Of a DNA stretch of 57,705 nt, positions 20,516 through 29,514 are shown one piece after another. Numbering within the stretch: the stretch's first letter is position 1; every line of letters begins with the position of its first letter. Made by a program: the position numbers and the translations under genes. The notes beneath the pieces were generated by a model. The model was not told the DNA's origin and did not search any database. It saw only the letters and a program-made list of their open reading frames with translations. Source of the stretch: an uncultured Clostridia bacterium (GTDB taxonomy: Bacteria; Bacillota; Clostridia; Christensenellales; UBA1242); the NCBI GenBank assembly GCA_947366545.1, contig CANBAL010000006.1:1-57705 (forward strand), written 5' to 3'.

Positions 20516-22981
20516 ATGCCAGCAGGAACAATAGCATTAATATTAAACCTAGTTTTTGTACTGACACTTGTGATAGGTTTTCTCATAGGTATGTGGCGCG
20601 GGGTTAAAAAAGCATCAATAAATATAGTTTTTTCTCTAGCGGGACTGATTATTGCCTTTTTCGTTTGTGGTGTTGTCACCAATGCCATTTTAGGAATAAA
20701 TGTACAGGGCGGAAAGTCTTTAGGTCAGCTTATTATTGACGCGGTACAGCAAGATGCGACGGTAAGCCAGATATTAGGAGCCAATGCAAATAACACAGTA
20801 TTTATAGAAAAACTTGTCTGTTCACTTGCGAATGTAGTTGTATTTTTACTGCTTGCCATGGTTATACAGTTCGTATGCTATATAATCTACGCAATACTTG
20901 CAGCGATAGTAGTTAAAAAGAAGGATAAGGACGGCAACAAACTGCCTAAACATCGTGTATCCGGTGGAATAATCGGGGTGGTAAAAACTTTTGTAGTTAT
21001 GATGTTTATCTTTATGCCATTTAACGCTTTGCTTGGCACAGCAACAGATATTGCACAGCTAACATATGATAATTCAACATCCGCAGTTGAGGGTGAAGAA
21101 ACAAGCACGCCACAAAGCCAAGCTACAAAGGTTGTATATAATGTACTTGACGGATTAAATACAAGTGCGTATGGTGTTGTTGGAAATATGTTCGGCCTAG
21201 ATAATGCAATGTGTGACTATCTCACTGTTTTCAAACTGGATGAGGAAACAATATATGTTCGTCAAGACCTTGCTAATATTGCCAGCGTATTTAACGCATT
21301 TTCTCAGATAAACCAGCCTAACACAGAACTGTCAAACCTTAATTTTGAAGCAATGGATAAAGCGGTTGATAGCATAGTTAAAAGCGGTCTTTACAAAAAA
21401 GTATTGATTGATACCGTAGGAAATATTGTAGAAAATTACACATCTTATACCTTTATAGACTGGAATAGTCTGGGTGAAGCACAAAATGTTATCAAAGATA
21501 TCAGCGATGCATTAAAAACATGGGGCGGAGATTATAACGATTATTTCACTAATGACCTTTTAAAAGTATATGAGGCGTTTAAAACCGTCGCAAAAACTGG
21601 GGTGCTAGATAATTCCACCCAGCTTTCAGTACTTGACAGAGTAAATAAACTTGCAACAGAGAATTATGAATCGCTTGAAAATGCAGTCAAAGCCCTTTTC
21701 AAAATGAATATTGTCCGTGATGGCACCTCTACAGCATTGAATTTGGCCCTGTCTAATGTCATAAATGGCGTTGATAAAGTTGCTGTGAATGGAAGAACAT
21801 TTGACGACAATGAGTGGGATGAAATGGCGGTGCAGGTGTCTGGCGTTATTAAAAACTATGCAAGCGTGTCCACAGAGGTTGAGGTTACAACCTTGTTAAG
21901 CCAGCCATTATCCTTACTTTCTAAGGAAAGTACAGTGAACATCACCTCTACTTTTGATAAATTAGGAAAGATTATTGACGGCGTTAGAGAGATAAAAATA
22001 CTCAAAAATCAAGAGGGTGTTTGCGTGCTTGAAGGCATGCTTACCGACAATGGCTTCAAACTTCCTGCCGAAGATGAGACAATTTATAATAATGACGGCA
22101 CAGTAGCGACCATTCAAAATTATACACAGCTTATGAACTTTATTGCTCCATCACTTGAAGAACTTAGGGCAATCAATGTATATGAAAGTTTGTCAACAGA
22201 GCCAGTATCTGTTAAAGATGTAATGAAGACTTTTGCCACAGCGGTTAAGAATGATAAATCTGCTGATAAGGATGTCCTTGCAAGAATAATCCTACCATTA
22301 AGTCAAGTAGAGCCTACTAAGACAATGATTGTAGAAGAAATGTTAAGTGGTTTAAGCAATGATTTAATCAACTTCGGAGCTTTGTCTGGCTATAACTCTT
22401 GGAAGACTGATTTGAATTATATTTCAGACTTACTTCTTGCACTTGATAAAGGTACAATCGGAGAAAACCAAACCTATCTTGACTATATTCTTTCAAGCAA
22501 TACTCTTGAAAATTTGTTCAAGAACATGTCGGCAACCGATGCGAGGGAGGCATTAAGACCAGTGCTTTATGCGGCATCCACCTCATCACTTCGTGGACAG
22601 TTCTTCACTTCACTCACAGATGCATTTAGAACATTGCTTGACGATAATACAATTACTCTTAACTCTGATGTAACACTTAATGAGGCTAACACAAATAATC
22701 AAGGCGAGGAGATTTGCAATGTCTTTGAAAAACTTATGGCGTTCTATCCAACCCTTACTAGTGAAACCGAACTTTCAACTCTTAATAAAGCCGACCTTGG
22801 CAAACTCCTTGACGCTATGAAGATAAACGCTTATAGAGAAGGCGAGAGAGGCATCTTTGCTGAAGTATTTACAAAACTTGCAGATGCCACCGCGCTTGTT
22901 TATAACATTGAAAAAGATGAAGATGGAACATATAAGAGTGTAAAATTTGAGCAGGCTCTTACTTCTGCTACGGAGAATTAA
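20516..22981 (+). CDS. CvpA-like membrane protein with long C-terminal extension
   Basis: An 821-aa protein whose first about 185 residues resemble the CvpA (colicin V production) family: four hydrophobic segments near residues 7-26, 32-58, 102-132 and 155-175, a WRGVKK turn after the first segment, and an RVSGGIIGVVK phrase before the last. The remaining about 630 residues are soluble-looking, Asn/Thr/Leu-rich helical sequence without a motif I know, probably outside the membrane. CvpA alone is normally about 160-250 aa, so this is a large fusion or extension. The stop overlaps the rsmH start as TAATG, implying translational coupling. The context suggests an envelope or division role; this is inference. 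Confidence 0.65.
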   Translation: MPAGTIALILNLVFVLTLVIGFLIGMWRGVKKASINIVFSLAGLIIAFFVCGVVTNAILGINVQGGKSLGQLIIDAVQQDATVSQILGANANNTVFIEKLVCSLANVVVFLLLAMVIQFVCYIIYAILAAIVVKKKDKDGNKLPKHRVSGGIIGVVKTFVVMMFIFMPFNALLGTATDIAQLTYDNSTSAVEGEETSTPQSQATKVVYNVLDGLNTSAYGVVGNMFGLDNAMCDYLTVFKLDEETIYVRQDLANIASVFNAFSQINQPNTELSNLNFEAMDKAVDSIVKSGLYKKVLIDTVGNIVENYTSYTFIDWNSLGEAQNVIKDISDALKTWGGDYNDYFTNDLLKVYEAFKTVAKTGVLDNSTQLSVLDRVNKLATENYESLENAVKALFKMNIVRDGTSTALNLALSNVINGVDKVAVNGRTFDDNEWDEMAVQVSGVIKNYASVSTEVEVTTLLSQPLSLLSKESTVNITSTFDKLGKIIDGVREIKILKNQEGVCVLEGMLTDNGFKLPAEDETIYNNDGTVATIQNYTQLMNFIAPSLEELRAINVYESLSTEPVSVKDVMKTFATAVKNDKSADKDVLARIILPLSQVEPTKTMIVEEMLSGLSNDLINFGALSGYNSWKTDLNYISDLLLALDKGTIGENQTYLDYILSSNTLENLFKNMSATDAREALRPVLYAASTSSLRGQFFTSLTDAFRTLLDDNTITLNSDVTLNEANTNNQGEEICNVFEKLMAFYPTLTSETELSTLNKADLGKLLDAMKINAYREGERGIFAEVFTKLADATALVYNIEKDEDGTYKSVKFEQALTSATEN

Positions 22982-23904
22982 TGGAATTTAAACATACACC
23001 AGTCCTGCTTAATGAGGTTATAGAAGGGCTTAAGATAAAGAAAAATGGAGTATATCTTGATTGCACCATAGGTGGCGGCGGTCATTCTAGTGAGATATTA
23101 AAAAGACTTGGAAAAGAAGGCTTTTTGTATGGTTTTGATAGGGATGACATGGCGATAAATGCCAGCGAGGAAAGATTAAAAAAATATACCAATAAAAAAA
23201 TCATAAAAGATAACTATAAAAATGCCGTAACTAGGCTAAAAGAACTTGGCGTAACAGGGGTAGACGGAATACTTATTGACCTTGGCGTAAGTTCTCCTCA
23301 AATTGACCTGCCAGAGCGGGGATTTAGTATACTTCACGAAGGCAGGCTTGATATGAGAATGGATACAAGCGAAAATCTCACCGCCTATGATGTTGTCAAT
23401 AGTTATTCAAAAGAGAAACTGTTGAAAATCCTATACGAGTATGGACAGGAGCCAAATGCTAAGAAAATAGTCGAGGAAATACTTTCTCACAGGCCAATCG
23501 AAACCACGCTGCAACTGAAAGAAACTATAGAAGGCGCCTTTCCTAAAAAACTACTTTATAAAAGAGGAAATGTAAGTCAACAAACCTTTCAGGCTATTCG
23601 CATTGAGGTGAACAAGGAACTTGATGGCCTTGCCGCTTGCTTAAAAGATTTGATAGGATTTCTCAATCCTAAAGGAAGAATAGCAGTAATTTCCTTCCAT
23701 AGCCTTGAAGATAAGATAGTGAAAGAGGTGTTTCGCGAGGCTGCTACAGATTGCATATGTCCTCCTCGCACACCAGTGTGTATCTGCGGACATAAAGCGA
23801 TCGTAAAACTTGTAACTCGCAAACCAATAGTGGCAGGAGAGGAAGAACTAAAGTTAAATTCAAGAAGCAGCAGTGCCAAACTAAGGGTGGCAGAGCGAAT
23901 ATAA
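22981..23904 (+). CDS. rsmH: 16S rRNA (cytosine(1402)-N(4))-methyltransferase
   Basis: The 307-aa protein has the RsmH/MraW signature: HTPVLLNEV near the N-terminus, the SAM-binding DCTIGGGGHS motif (about residues 27-36), GVSSPQID, and the late SFHSLEDKIVK and SRSSSAKLR motifs. It methylates N4 of C1402 in 16S rRNA using S-adenosylmethionine. Its length is typical. It is the usual first or second gene of the bacterial division/cell-wall (dcw) cluster; here mraZ is missing and a CvpA-like gene precedes it, with a one-base stop/start overlap. Confidence 0.95.
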   Translation: MEFKHTPVLLNEVIEGLKIKKNGVYLDCTIGGGGHSSEILKRLGKEGFLYGFDRDDMAINASEERLKKYTNKKIIKDNYKNAVTRLKELGVTGVDGILIDLGVSSPQIDLPERGFSILHEGRLDMRMDTSENLTAYDVVNSYSKEKLLKILYEYGQEPNAKKIVEEILSHRPIETTLQLKETIEGAFPKKLLYKRGNVSQQTFQAIRIEVNKELDGLAACLKDLIGFLNPKGRIAVISFHSLEDKIVKEVFREAATDCICPPRTPVCICGHKAIVKLVTRKPIVAGEEELKLNSRSSSAKLRVAERI

Positions 23905-23935
23905 AATAGTAATTTTTATAGTAGGAGGGGAATAT

Positions 23936-24487
23936 ATGTATAGGGAGGAAAGCAATACGGCGTTAGCGGAGCCAGAAGTAAAGAAAGAGACAATAAAAGC
24001 AAATGCGTTTTCAAGCAAAACCTATGAGCAACAAATTGTGGACGAGCCGCAAACTAGTACAAAGCCGCAGCAAACATCCTCAGTAATAGAAAAACCCAAC
24101 TATGATTTTATAGAAACGCTTTCTCCAGAGGAAGAGAAAAAAATTTATAAGATTGAGAAAGAGGAAGCCAAATCAAAGCCAAGAACCTTTGGTAAAAAAT
24201 TACGGGCAGCACTTTTCAGTCTTGTAGTAGCGGTATGTGGGGTATGGGGAATTGTGAATGTTGTATCAATCACAAATCTAGAAAGTGAAATTGCTGCAGT
24301 AAATGAGGTGTACCAGTTAAATTTAATAAATTACCTATCAAAACTTGGCACGCTTGATACAGCAAGCAATTATAATGATTTGTTTGAGACCTATCCAGTC
24401 ACGCCTTCCAATCCTTCACAGATTTCACCTTCTTCCAACTGGTTTGATCGTATATGCAATTTTATAGCGGGGTTGTTTGGAGGCTAA
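23936..24487 (+). CDS. FtsL-like cell-division membrane protein
   Basis: The 183-aa protein has a long charged, Pro/Gln/Thr-rich cytoplasmic N-terminus (about residues 1-90), one membrane segment (about 95-118, ALFSLVVAVCGVWGIVNVVS), and a short outer part. It sits exactly where FtsL is found, between rsmH and ftsI, and the bitopic layout fits. However, the outer coiled coil is short, and the C-terminus has a Ser/Pro linker and a hydrophobic end (FNFIAGLFGG-like) not usual for FtsL. The call rests mainly on position. The ATG follows GTAGGAGGGG; the stop directly abuts the ftsI ATG. Confidence 0.55.
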   Translation: MYREESNTALAEPEVKKETIKANAFSSKTYEQQIVDEPQTSTKPQQTSSVIEKPNYDFIETLSPEEEKKIYKIEKEEAKSKPRTFGKKLRAALFSLVVAVCGVWGIVNVVSITNLESEIAAVNEVYQLNLINYLSKLGTLDTASNYNDLFETYPVTPSNPSQISPSSNWFDRICNFIAGLFGG

Positions 24488-26386
24488 ATGCAAAGACCCT
24501 ATTCACTCCGCTCATTAAGAAAAAGGATATCAGCAATATGTATGGTGATATCCTTTATTTTTTGTGCTTTAGTGGTACGGCTTTTTGTCATTCAGATAAT
24601 CAATGGGCAAGACTTGCAATTAAAAGCAACCGACCAATGGACAAGGGATCTTGCCATTGTTGCACCCCGCGGGACAATATATGACAAAACTGGTGCCTCG
24701 CTTGCAGTCAGTTACACCACTTATAATGTCTTTGTTCGGCCAAGGGAGATAGAGGATCCTTCCGCCACGGCATATATGCTTTCTGATGCACTTTCGCTTC
24801 CCTTTTCAAGTGTTTATGATAAGGTGCGAAAGAAAGGGGTAAGTGAAACTCTTATCAAAATGCAGGTCGAGGCCGAGATTGCTGAGAAAATTTATGATTG
24901 CAATATAAAAGGTGTATACCTTGCGGAAAATGTGGCAAGGTATTATACCTATGGTAATTTGCTTACGCAGGTGCTAGGCTTTACAAGTATTGATAATGAG
25001 GGACAAAGTGGAATAGAGGCCTATTATAACAATTATCTTAAGGGTGAGGACGGGTGCAGTTTTGTGCAAGCGGACCTTCAAGGCAAGGAAATAGGCGGCT
25101 CACTTAGGTATTATATCGGTGCAAAGGAAGGCAATTCTCTTACTCTCACTATAGATAGTAAAATTCAACTCATTTTAGAGCAGACGCTCGAAAAAGTGAT
25201 GATAGAGCAGAAAGCAAAAAGCGTGACAGGGCTTATGATGAGTGCCAAAACAGGGGAGGTGGTTGCACTTTCCACCAAGCCAAGTTTTGATTTGAATGAG
25301 GTGCCTCGTGATAACTTAGAGGTGCTTTTCGATCAGTCAAAGGTAAAGGCGGTCACCGATATTTATGAGCCTGGCTCTACCTTCAAGATACTGACTGTGG
25401 CAGCGGCACTCGAGGAAGGCTTAACCAATTTTAACGATAGATTTTACTGCCCAGGTTATAGAGTGATTGACGGTGTAAGAATTAAATGTTGGCGTTCTAT
25501 CGGGCATGGCAGTCAAACGCTAGTCGAGGCCTTTCAAAATTCTTGCAACTGCTGTTTTATGGATCTTGCATTAAGACTTGGGGTCGATAAGTTTTATAGT
25601 TATATTCAAAAATTTGGACTTGGTAAAGCAACGGGCATAGCAATTACCGGAGAGGGTAAAGGAATTCTCATGGACAAAAAACTTGTCAAAACTGTGGATC
25701 TTGCAAGAATGGGCTTTGGCCACGCAATCGCCCTCACTCCAATGCAACTTGTTACAGCGGTTTCTTCTATAACAAATGGCGGAGAACTCTTGACGCCTTA
25801 TCTAGTTTCAAAGATAACAGATAGGTCAGGCAAAGTCGTTTTAGAAAATAATAAAACTGTTAAATCAAATGTTCTTTCAAAAGAGACCTCACATATGGTC
25901 AATGAACTTCTTGAAAAAGCGACAAATAAGACGGCGCCATACACCTTCATTGAGGGGTATAATGTTGGTGGCAAAACAGGAACCGCGCAAAAATACAAAG
26001 CCACTGGCGGTATAGATCAAGGTAAGTATATTTCAAGTTTCGTAGGCACTTACCCCGCAAACGACCCCGAGTATGTGCTTTTAATCTTTGTGGATGAGGC
26101 AAGTGCTGGCGCATATTATGGTAGTGTAGTCGCGGCACCTTATGGTAAAGAGGTGTATAAAGGGGTGTTTGAATACCTTGGCGAAGAGAAACAAGACCCT
26201 AATGCAGTTGTTGAATATGTAAATATGCCAGACTTAGAGGGCAAAAGTATGACCGAAGCCGCCTTGATACTCAAGGATCTGGGGCTATATTATGACCTTG
26301 ACGGTGAGGGTGAATTTGTTAAAAAACAACTGCCTCCAGTGGGGACAGAGTTAGAAAAGGGCAGCACAATCATACTTGTCACTTAA
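24488..26386 (+). CDS. ftsI: class B penicillin-binding protein (FtsI/SpoVD type) with PASTA domain
   Basis: The 632-aa peptidoglycan transpeptidase has an N-terminal membrane anchor (about residues 15-37), a dimerisation domain (APRGTIYDK), and a transpeptidase domain with catalytic S297-T-F-K, S352-C-N and K496-T-G, all intact. One PASTA domain (about 575-632) closes the protein, as in SpoVD and Gram-positive FtsI. It cross-links septal (or spore cortex) peptidoglycan outside the membrane. It starts on the base after the ftsL-like stop, with GGAGG inside that gene's end. No mraY, murD or ftsW follows, so the cluster is cut short here. Confidence 0.92.
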   Translation: MQRPYSLRSLRKRISAICMVISFIFCALVVRLFVIQIINGQDLQLKATDQWTRDLAIVAPRGTIYDKTGASLAVSYTTYNVFVRPREIEDPSATAYMLSDALSLPFSSVYDKVRKKGVSETLIKMQVEAEIAEKIYDCNIKGVYLAENVARYYTYGNLLTQVLGFTSIDNEGQSGIEAYYNNYLKGEDGCSFVQADLQGKEIGGSLRYYIGAKEGNSLTLTIDSKIQLILEQTLEKVMIEQKAKSVTGLMMSAKTGEVVALSTKPSFDLNEVPRDNLEVLFDQSKVKAVTDIYEPGSTFKILTVAAALEEGLTNFNDRFYCPGYRVIDGVRIKCWRSIGHGSQTLVEAFQNSCNCCFMDLALRLGVDKFYSYIQKFGLGKATGIAITGEGKGILMDKKLVKTVDLARMGFGHAIALTPMQLVTAVSSITNGGELLTPYLVSKITDRSGKVVLENNKTVKSNVLSKETSHMVNELLEKATNKTAPYTFIEGYNVGGKTGTAQKYKATGGIDQGKYISSFVGTYPANDPEYVLLIFVDEASAGAYYGSVVAAPYGKEVYKGVFEYLGEEKQDPNAVVEYVNMPDLEGKSMTEAALILKDLGLYYDLDGEGEFVKKQLPPVGTELEKGSTIILVT

Positions 26387-26391
26387 AATAG

Positions 26392-26420
26392 TTGTAAAAA
26401 CTAAAATAAAAGTTTAAAAT
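26392..26420 (+). promoter_or_regulatory. promoter of first YugP-type gene, possibly leaderless
   Basis: TTGTAA (26392-26397), 17-nt spacer, TAAAAT (26415-26420). The ATG at 26427 is 7 nt after the -10 box, and no Shine-Dalgarno sequence is visible. Confidence 0.5.
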
Positions 26421-26426
26421 ATAAGC

Positions 26427-27131
26427 ATGACGATATTAATAATTGCGATAGCGGTAGTAATAATCATACTTTTATGTGCCTGCCTTGCAGTGGCGAATTT
26501 TGCAGGCGAAGATTTTTATGAGAAATTGCGCGAACTTAAAAATCAAAGAATAGAGAACGATATCACGGTGATAAAGTTTTTCAACATCATTAATGAGGGA
26601 CATTTTTACGGCAAACTTATGGTTGCTGAAACTAAAGAAGGGACGGATGCTTACGCAAATGGTGTGCTGTTTCTTTCCAGAAGTACGGTAATTAGCAACA
26701 ATATTGCATCATTTGCGATAATTGCGCATGAACTTGGCCACGCAAAGCAGGACGCCACCTCTAAAAAACTTAAAAGAATGAGCGCTTTAAGAAGGACTGG
26801 CGGGGTAATAGGGTTTTTCATGTTTCCGCTCCTGATTGCGGGACTGGTGCTTATGCTTTTTGGTGGAAATCTGTTTTATTATGGAATAGGGCTGATATCA
26901 GGCGGATTATTGATTTTTATACTAGCAATAGTAATCAAGGCTCTTACTATAAACATTGAAAAAGAGGCCTCCCAAAACGCACTTGGCTTTTTGGAAGAGA
27001 TATGCACCGATAGTGAAATAAAAACATGTAAAGAGTTTTTAAATGATGCCAAATTAACTTACTGGTCAGATTTGTTTAGGTCGCTTTTAGGCTGGACAAT
27101 GCTCACCCGCAAGGGGAAACTTTTCAGATAG
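26427..27131 (+). CDS. YugP-type membrane zinc metallopeptidase (first copy)
   Basis: The 234-aa protein has the PF04298-type (Zn_peptidase_2, YugP) layout: an N-terminal membrane segment (about residues 3-25), the zinc motif H101-E-L-G-H, then two hydrophobic segments (about 128-172). The family is predicted to cleave proteins at the membrane; substrates are unknown. It has no visible ribosome-binding site, and its start lies just after a promoter -10 box. It is followed 10 nt later by a second member of the same family, so the two form a tandem pair. Confidence 0.82.
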   Translation: MTILIIAIAVVIIILLCACLAVANFAGEDFYEKLRELKNQRIENDITVIKFFNIINEGHFYGKLMVAETKEGTDAYANGVLFLSRSTVISNNIASFAIIAHELGHAKQDATSKKLKRMSALRRTGGVIGFFMFPLLIAGLVLMLFGGNLFYYGIGLISGGLLIFILAIVIKALTINIEKEASQNALGFLEEICTDSEIKTCKEFLNDAKLTYWSDLFRSLLGWTMLTRKGKLFR

Positions 27132-27141
27132 GGAGGGAGAA

Positions 27142-27858
27142 ATGAGTACAATAGCATATATAATTGCGTCATCATTATTAATAGTCGCCTTTATTGTCGC
27201 CTTAGTCGCAGAAATTAAGGTAGAATCCACCTACAGTAAGTATAGCCAAATAGAGGCACAGTCAGGCCTTACTGGTGGGCAGCTTGCACAGAAAATAATA
27301 GATAGTGCGGGGTTAAATGTGAAAGTAAATGTAATAAAGGGAAGGCTTACCGATAACTATGATTCCTCAAAAGGGGTGCTTAATATCTCTTCTACGAATT
27401 ATAATAGTAAATCCATTGCTGCGCTTGGGGTGGTTGCCCATGAATGTGGCCATGCCCTTCAAGATGCACAGGATTATAAACCTCTTCGTATCAGACATAG
27501 CGTAATTAAAACGACAAACATGGTGTCAAAATTTTTGTTACCACTGCTTATTATTGGACTAATTTTCGACCTTATGTATATCGGTGGTGTCACTGGAATG
27601 GTCTTTATTTGGACAGCGGTATGCTTTTATGCTCTTTCCGTGATTGCAAACCTTGTCACCTTGCCGGTGGAACTCAACGCCTCGAGTAGGGCGCTTAAAA
27701 TGCTCAAAGGCTTTGAAATAATGGATGAGGAAGAACTAGGTCAGAGCAAAAAGGTGCTTTCCGCCGCTGCATTAACCTATCTCGCATCCCTACTTATTTC
27801 TCTTGCATATTTCATGAGGTTTTTACTATTTGCCTTGTCACGAATAAGCGATAATTAA
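27142..27858 (+). CDS. YugP-type membrane zinc metallopeptidase (second copy)
   Basis: The 238-aa protein has an N-terminal membrane segment (about residues 3-25), the GLTGGQLAQKIIDSAGL region typical of YugP, the zinc motif H100-E-C-G-H-ALQD, and hydrophobic segments near 130-185, with VELNAS a likely third-ligand region. This copy is closer to the classical YugP sequence than the upstream one. GGGAGGGAGAA precedes the ATG. It shares its transcript with 26427 and ends at a bidirectional terminator facing glyS. Confidence 0.9.
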   Translation: MSTIAYIIASSLLIVAFIVALVAEIKVESTYSKYSQIEAQSGLTGGQLAQKIIDSAGLNVKVNVIKGRLTDNYDSSKGVLNISSTNYNSKSIAALGVVAHECGHALQDAQDYKPLRIRHSVIKTTNMVSKFLLPLLIIGLIFDLMYIGGVTGMVFIWTAVCFYALSVIANLVTLPVELNASSRALKMLKGFEIMDEEELGQSKKVLSAAALTYLASLLISLAYFMRFLLFALSRISDN

Positions 27859-27882
27859 AAAACAGCCGCTTGGCTGTTTTTT
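27857..27882. terminator. bidirectional terminator
   Basis: AAAAAACAGCC (27857-27867), loop GCTT, GGCTGTTTTTT (27872-27882). The A and T tails make it usable by both the YugP pair (+) and glyS (-). Confidence 0.88.
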
Positions 27883-29257
27883 AATTAAACTTAACTCTTT
27901 TTCCAATGTAATCAACAAGTTCGTTTATAGGAAGTCGTATCTGCTCCATGCTGTCACGGTCTCTTAGCGTGACGGTATCGTTTTCTAGCGTGTCAAAATC
28001 AATAGTGACGCAGAAAGGAGTACCAATTTCATCCTCTCTGCGATAACGCTTTCCAATAGAGCCTGCCTCGTCATATTCGCACATAAACTCTTTGCTAAGT
28101 AGTGCGTACACCTCTTTTGCTTTTTCGCTTAAATTCTTTTGAAGAGGCAGCACCGCCACTTTGAAAGGTGCGATAGCAGGGTGGAAGTGCATAACAACCC
28201 TAGTCTCGCCATTTTCTAAGGTCTCCTCATCATAGGCTTCGGTAAGGAGAGCGAGTGTAAGCCTGTCAGCACCAATGGAGTATTCAATAACATTTGGTAT
28301 AAATTTTTCGTTGGTTATAGGGTCAAGGTATAGCATGCTTTTTCCACTATATTCTTGGTGACGCGATAAATCCCAAGTAGAGCGGTGGTGAATACCGTTT
28401 AATTCCTCCCATCCAAGAGGGGAAAGGAATTGAATGTCGCAGGCCGCTTTTGCGTAGTGCGCAAGTTTTTCATGGTCGTGATATCGTAGATGCTCTGGAT
28501 TAAAATTAAGGTCCAAAAGAAATTGTTTTGCTTTTGCCTTAAACTCCTCATAAAGTGCGAAAGAATTTTCTTCACGGCAGAAGTTTTGAAGTTCCATTTG
28601 CTCAAATTCTATTGTTCTAAATATAAAATTCCCCGGGGTGATTTCATTTCTGAAAGATTTTCCTATTTGTGCGATTGCAAAAGGAACCTTGGCACGCATG
28701 CTTCTTTGTACATTAAGGAAGTTTACATATTCACCTTGCGCTGTTTCAGGGCGAAGATACACAACATCCTTTTCTCCGTCTATGGTGCCGCGACTTGTTT
28801 CAAACATAAGTTTAAATTGTCTGATTTCAGTCCAGTTGAAGTTCCCGCAGTGTGGGCATTTCACTTTGTTTTCATTAATATACGCCTGCATTTCTTCGGT
28901 GGACATGCTTTCAGCGGATACCTTGCCCTTAGAATGTTCTTCAATCAGGTTGTCGGCACGGAAGCGCTGTTTACAAGACTTACAATCCATTTTAGGATCT
29001 GAAAAACTTTGTGCGTGTCCACTTGCCTCCCATACCCTTGGGTTCATAAGGATTGCGGCATCCACACCATAGGTAGAAGGACTTTCTTGCACAAACCTCT
29101 TCCACCAAGCGCGTTTGATATTGTTCTTAAGTTCCACTCCAACAGGACCATAGTCCCAAGTGTTACCCATTCCGCCATAAATTTCGCTGCCTTGAAAAAT
29201 AAGTCCGCGTGCCTTACATAAGTTTACAATTTTGTCCATAGTTACTTTTGTTTCCAT
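27881..29257 (-). CDS. glyS: glycyl-tRNA synthetase, single-chain class II
   Basis: The 458-aa enzyme charges tRNA-Gly. It is the homodimeric type rather than the split alpha/beta form. Visible features are the N-terminal GLIFQGSEIYGG motif, a four-cysteine zinc site (CKSC and CPHC, about residues 93-138), class II motif 2 (FRNEITPGNFIFRTIEFEQM) and motif 3 (GADRLTLALL). The C-terminal anticodon-binding domain starts near APFKVAVLPL. GGGAGG precedes the ATG. A T-box leader upstream shows regulation by uncharged tRNA-Gly. Confidence 0.95.
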   Translation of the reverse strand: METKVTMDKIVNLCKARGLIFQGSEIYGGMGNTWDYGPVGVELKNNIKRAWWKRFVQESPSTYGVDAAILMNPRVWEASGHAQSFSDPKMDCKSCKQRFRADNLIEEHSKGKVSAESMSTEEMQAYINENKVKCPHCGNFNWTEIRQFKLMFETSRGTIDGEKDVVYLRPETAQGEYVNFLNVQRSMRAKVPFAIAQIGKSFRNEITPGNFIFRTIEFEQMELQNFCREENSFALYEEFKAKAKQFLLDLNFNPEHLRYHDHEKLAHYAKAACDIQFLSPLGWEELNGIHHRSTWDLSRHQEYSGKSMLYLDPITNEKFIPNVIEYSIGADRLTLALLTEAYDEETLENGETRVVMHFHPAIAPFKVAVLPLQKNLSEKAKEVYALLSKEFMCEYDEAGSIGKRYRREDEIGTPFCVTIDFDTLENDTVTLRDRDSMEQIRLPINELVDYIGKRVKFN

Positions 29258-29294
29258 AAATTCCTCCCTTGCGGCTTAACCGCTTATGCTTAAA

Positions 29295-29445
29295 GATAAT
29301 AAAACCCCTAAGCAAATATATTTGCTTAGGGGCGATAATTACCGCTGTTCCACCCTAATTCGTGGCAAAGCCACCTTCATTAAAGTCATTACGCCGACTC
29401 TGCGTCTTGCTGGTGGAGTTGCCAGTTCCGTCATCGCAAAATTAT
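29295..29445 (-). promoter_or_regulatory. T-box riboswitch controlling glyS
   Basis: On the minus strand the T-box core reads AGGGTGGAACAGCGG (29356-29342), followed by a terminator of CCCCTAAGCAAA paired with TTTGCTTAGGGG (29305-29332) and a T-rich tail. The base after TGG is A, which would pair with discriminator U of tRNA-Gly. A GGC triplet at 29423-29421 is a candidate specifier codon. The ACAGCG core has A where most T-boxes have C. Stem I looks short, as in known glycyl T-boxes. Confidence 0.9.
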
Positions 29446-29451
29446 GTATTA

Positions 29452-29481
29452 ATTATATGCACTTTTATATTATTAAGTCAA
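29452..29481 (-). promoter_or_regulatory. promoter of glyS T-box transcript
   Basis: On the minus strand: TTGACT (29481-29476), 18-nt spacer, TATAAT (29457-29452). Confidence 0.8.
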
Positions 29482-29491
29482 GTAAAAACAA

Positions 29492-29514
29492 TCAAAAAAG
29501 CGGATTGCCCGCTT
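29492..29514 (-). terminator. terminator of ABC-F gene
   Basis: AAGCGG and CCGCTT (29498-29514) with a 5-nt loop; on the minus strand six T's follow. The hairpin overlaps the gene's stop codon. Confidence 0.75.

Noticed and set aside
28490..29072. Open frames of 144-170 codons on the plus strand opposite glyS
   Set aside because: They lie antisense to a fully conserved synthetase and have no family motif or ribosome-binding site.
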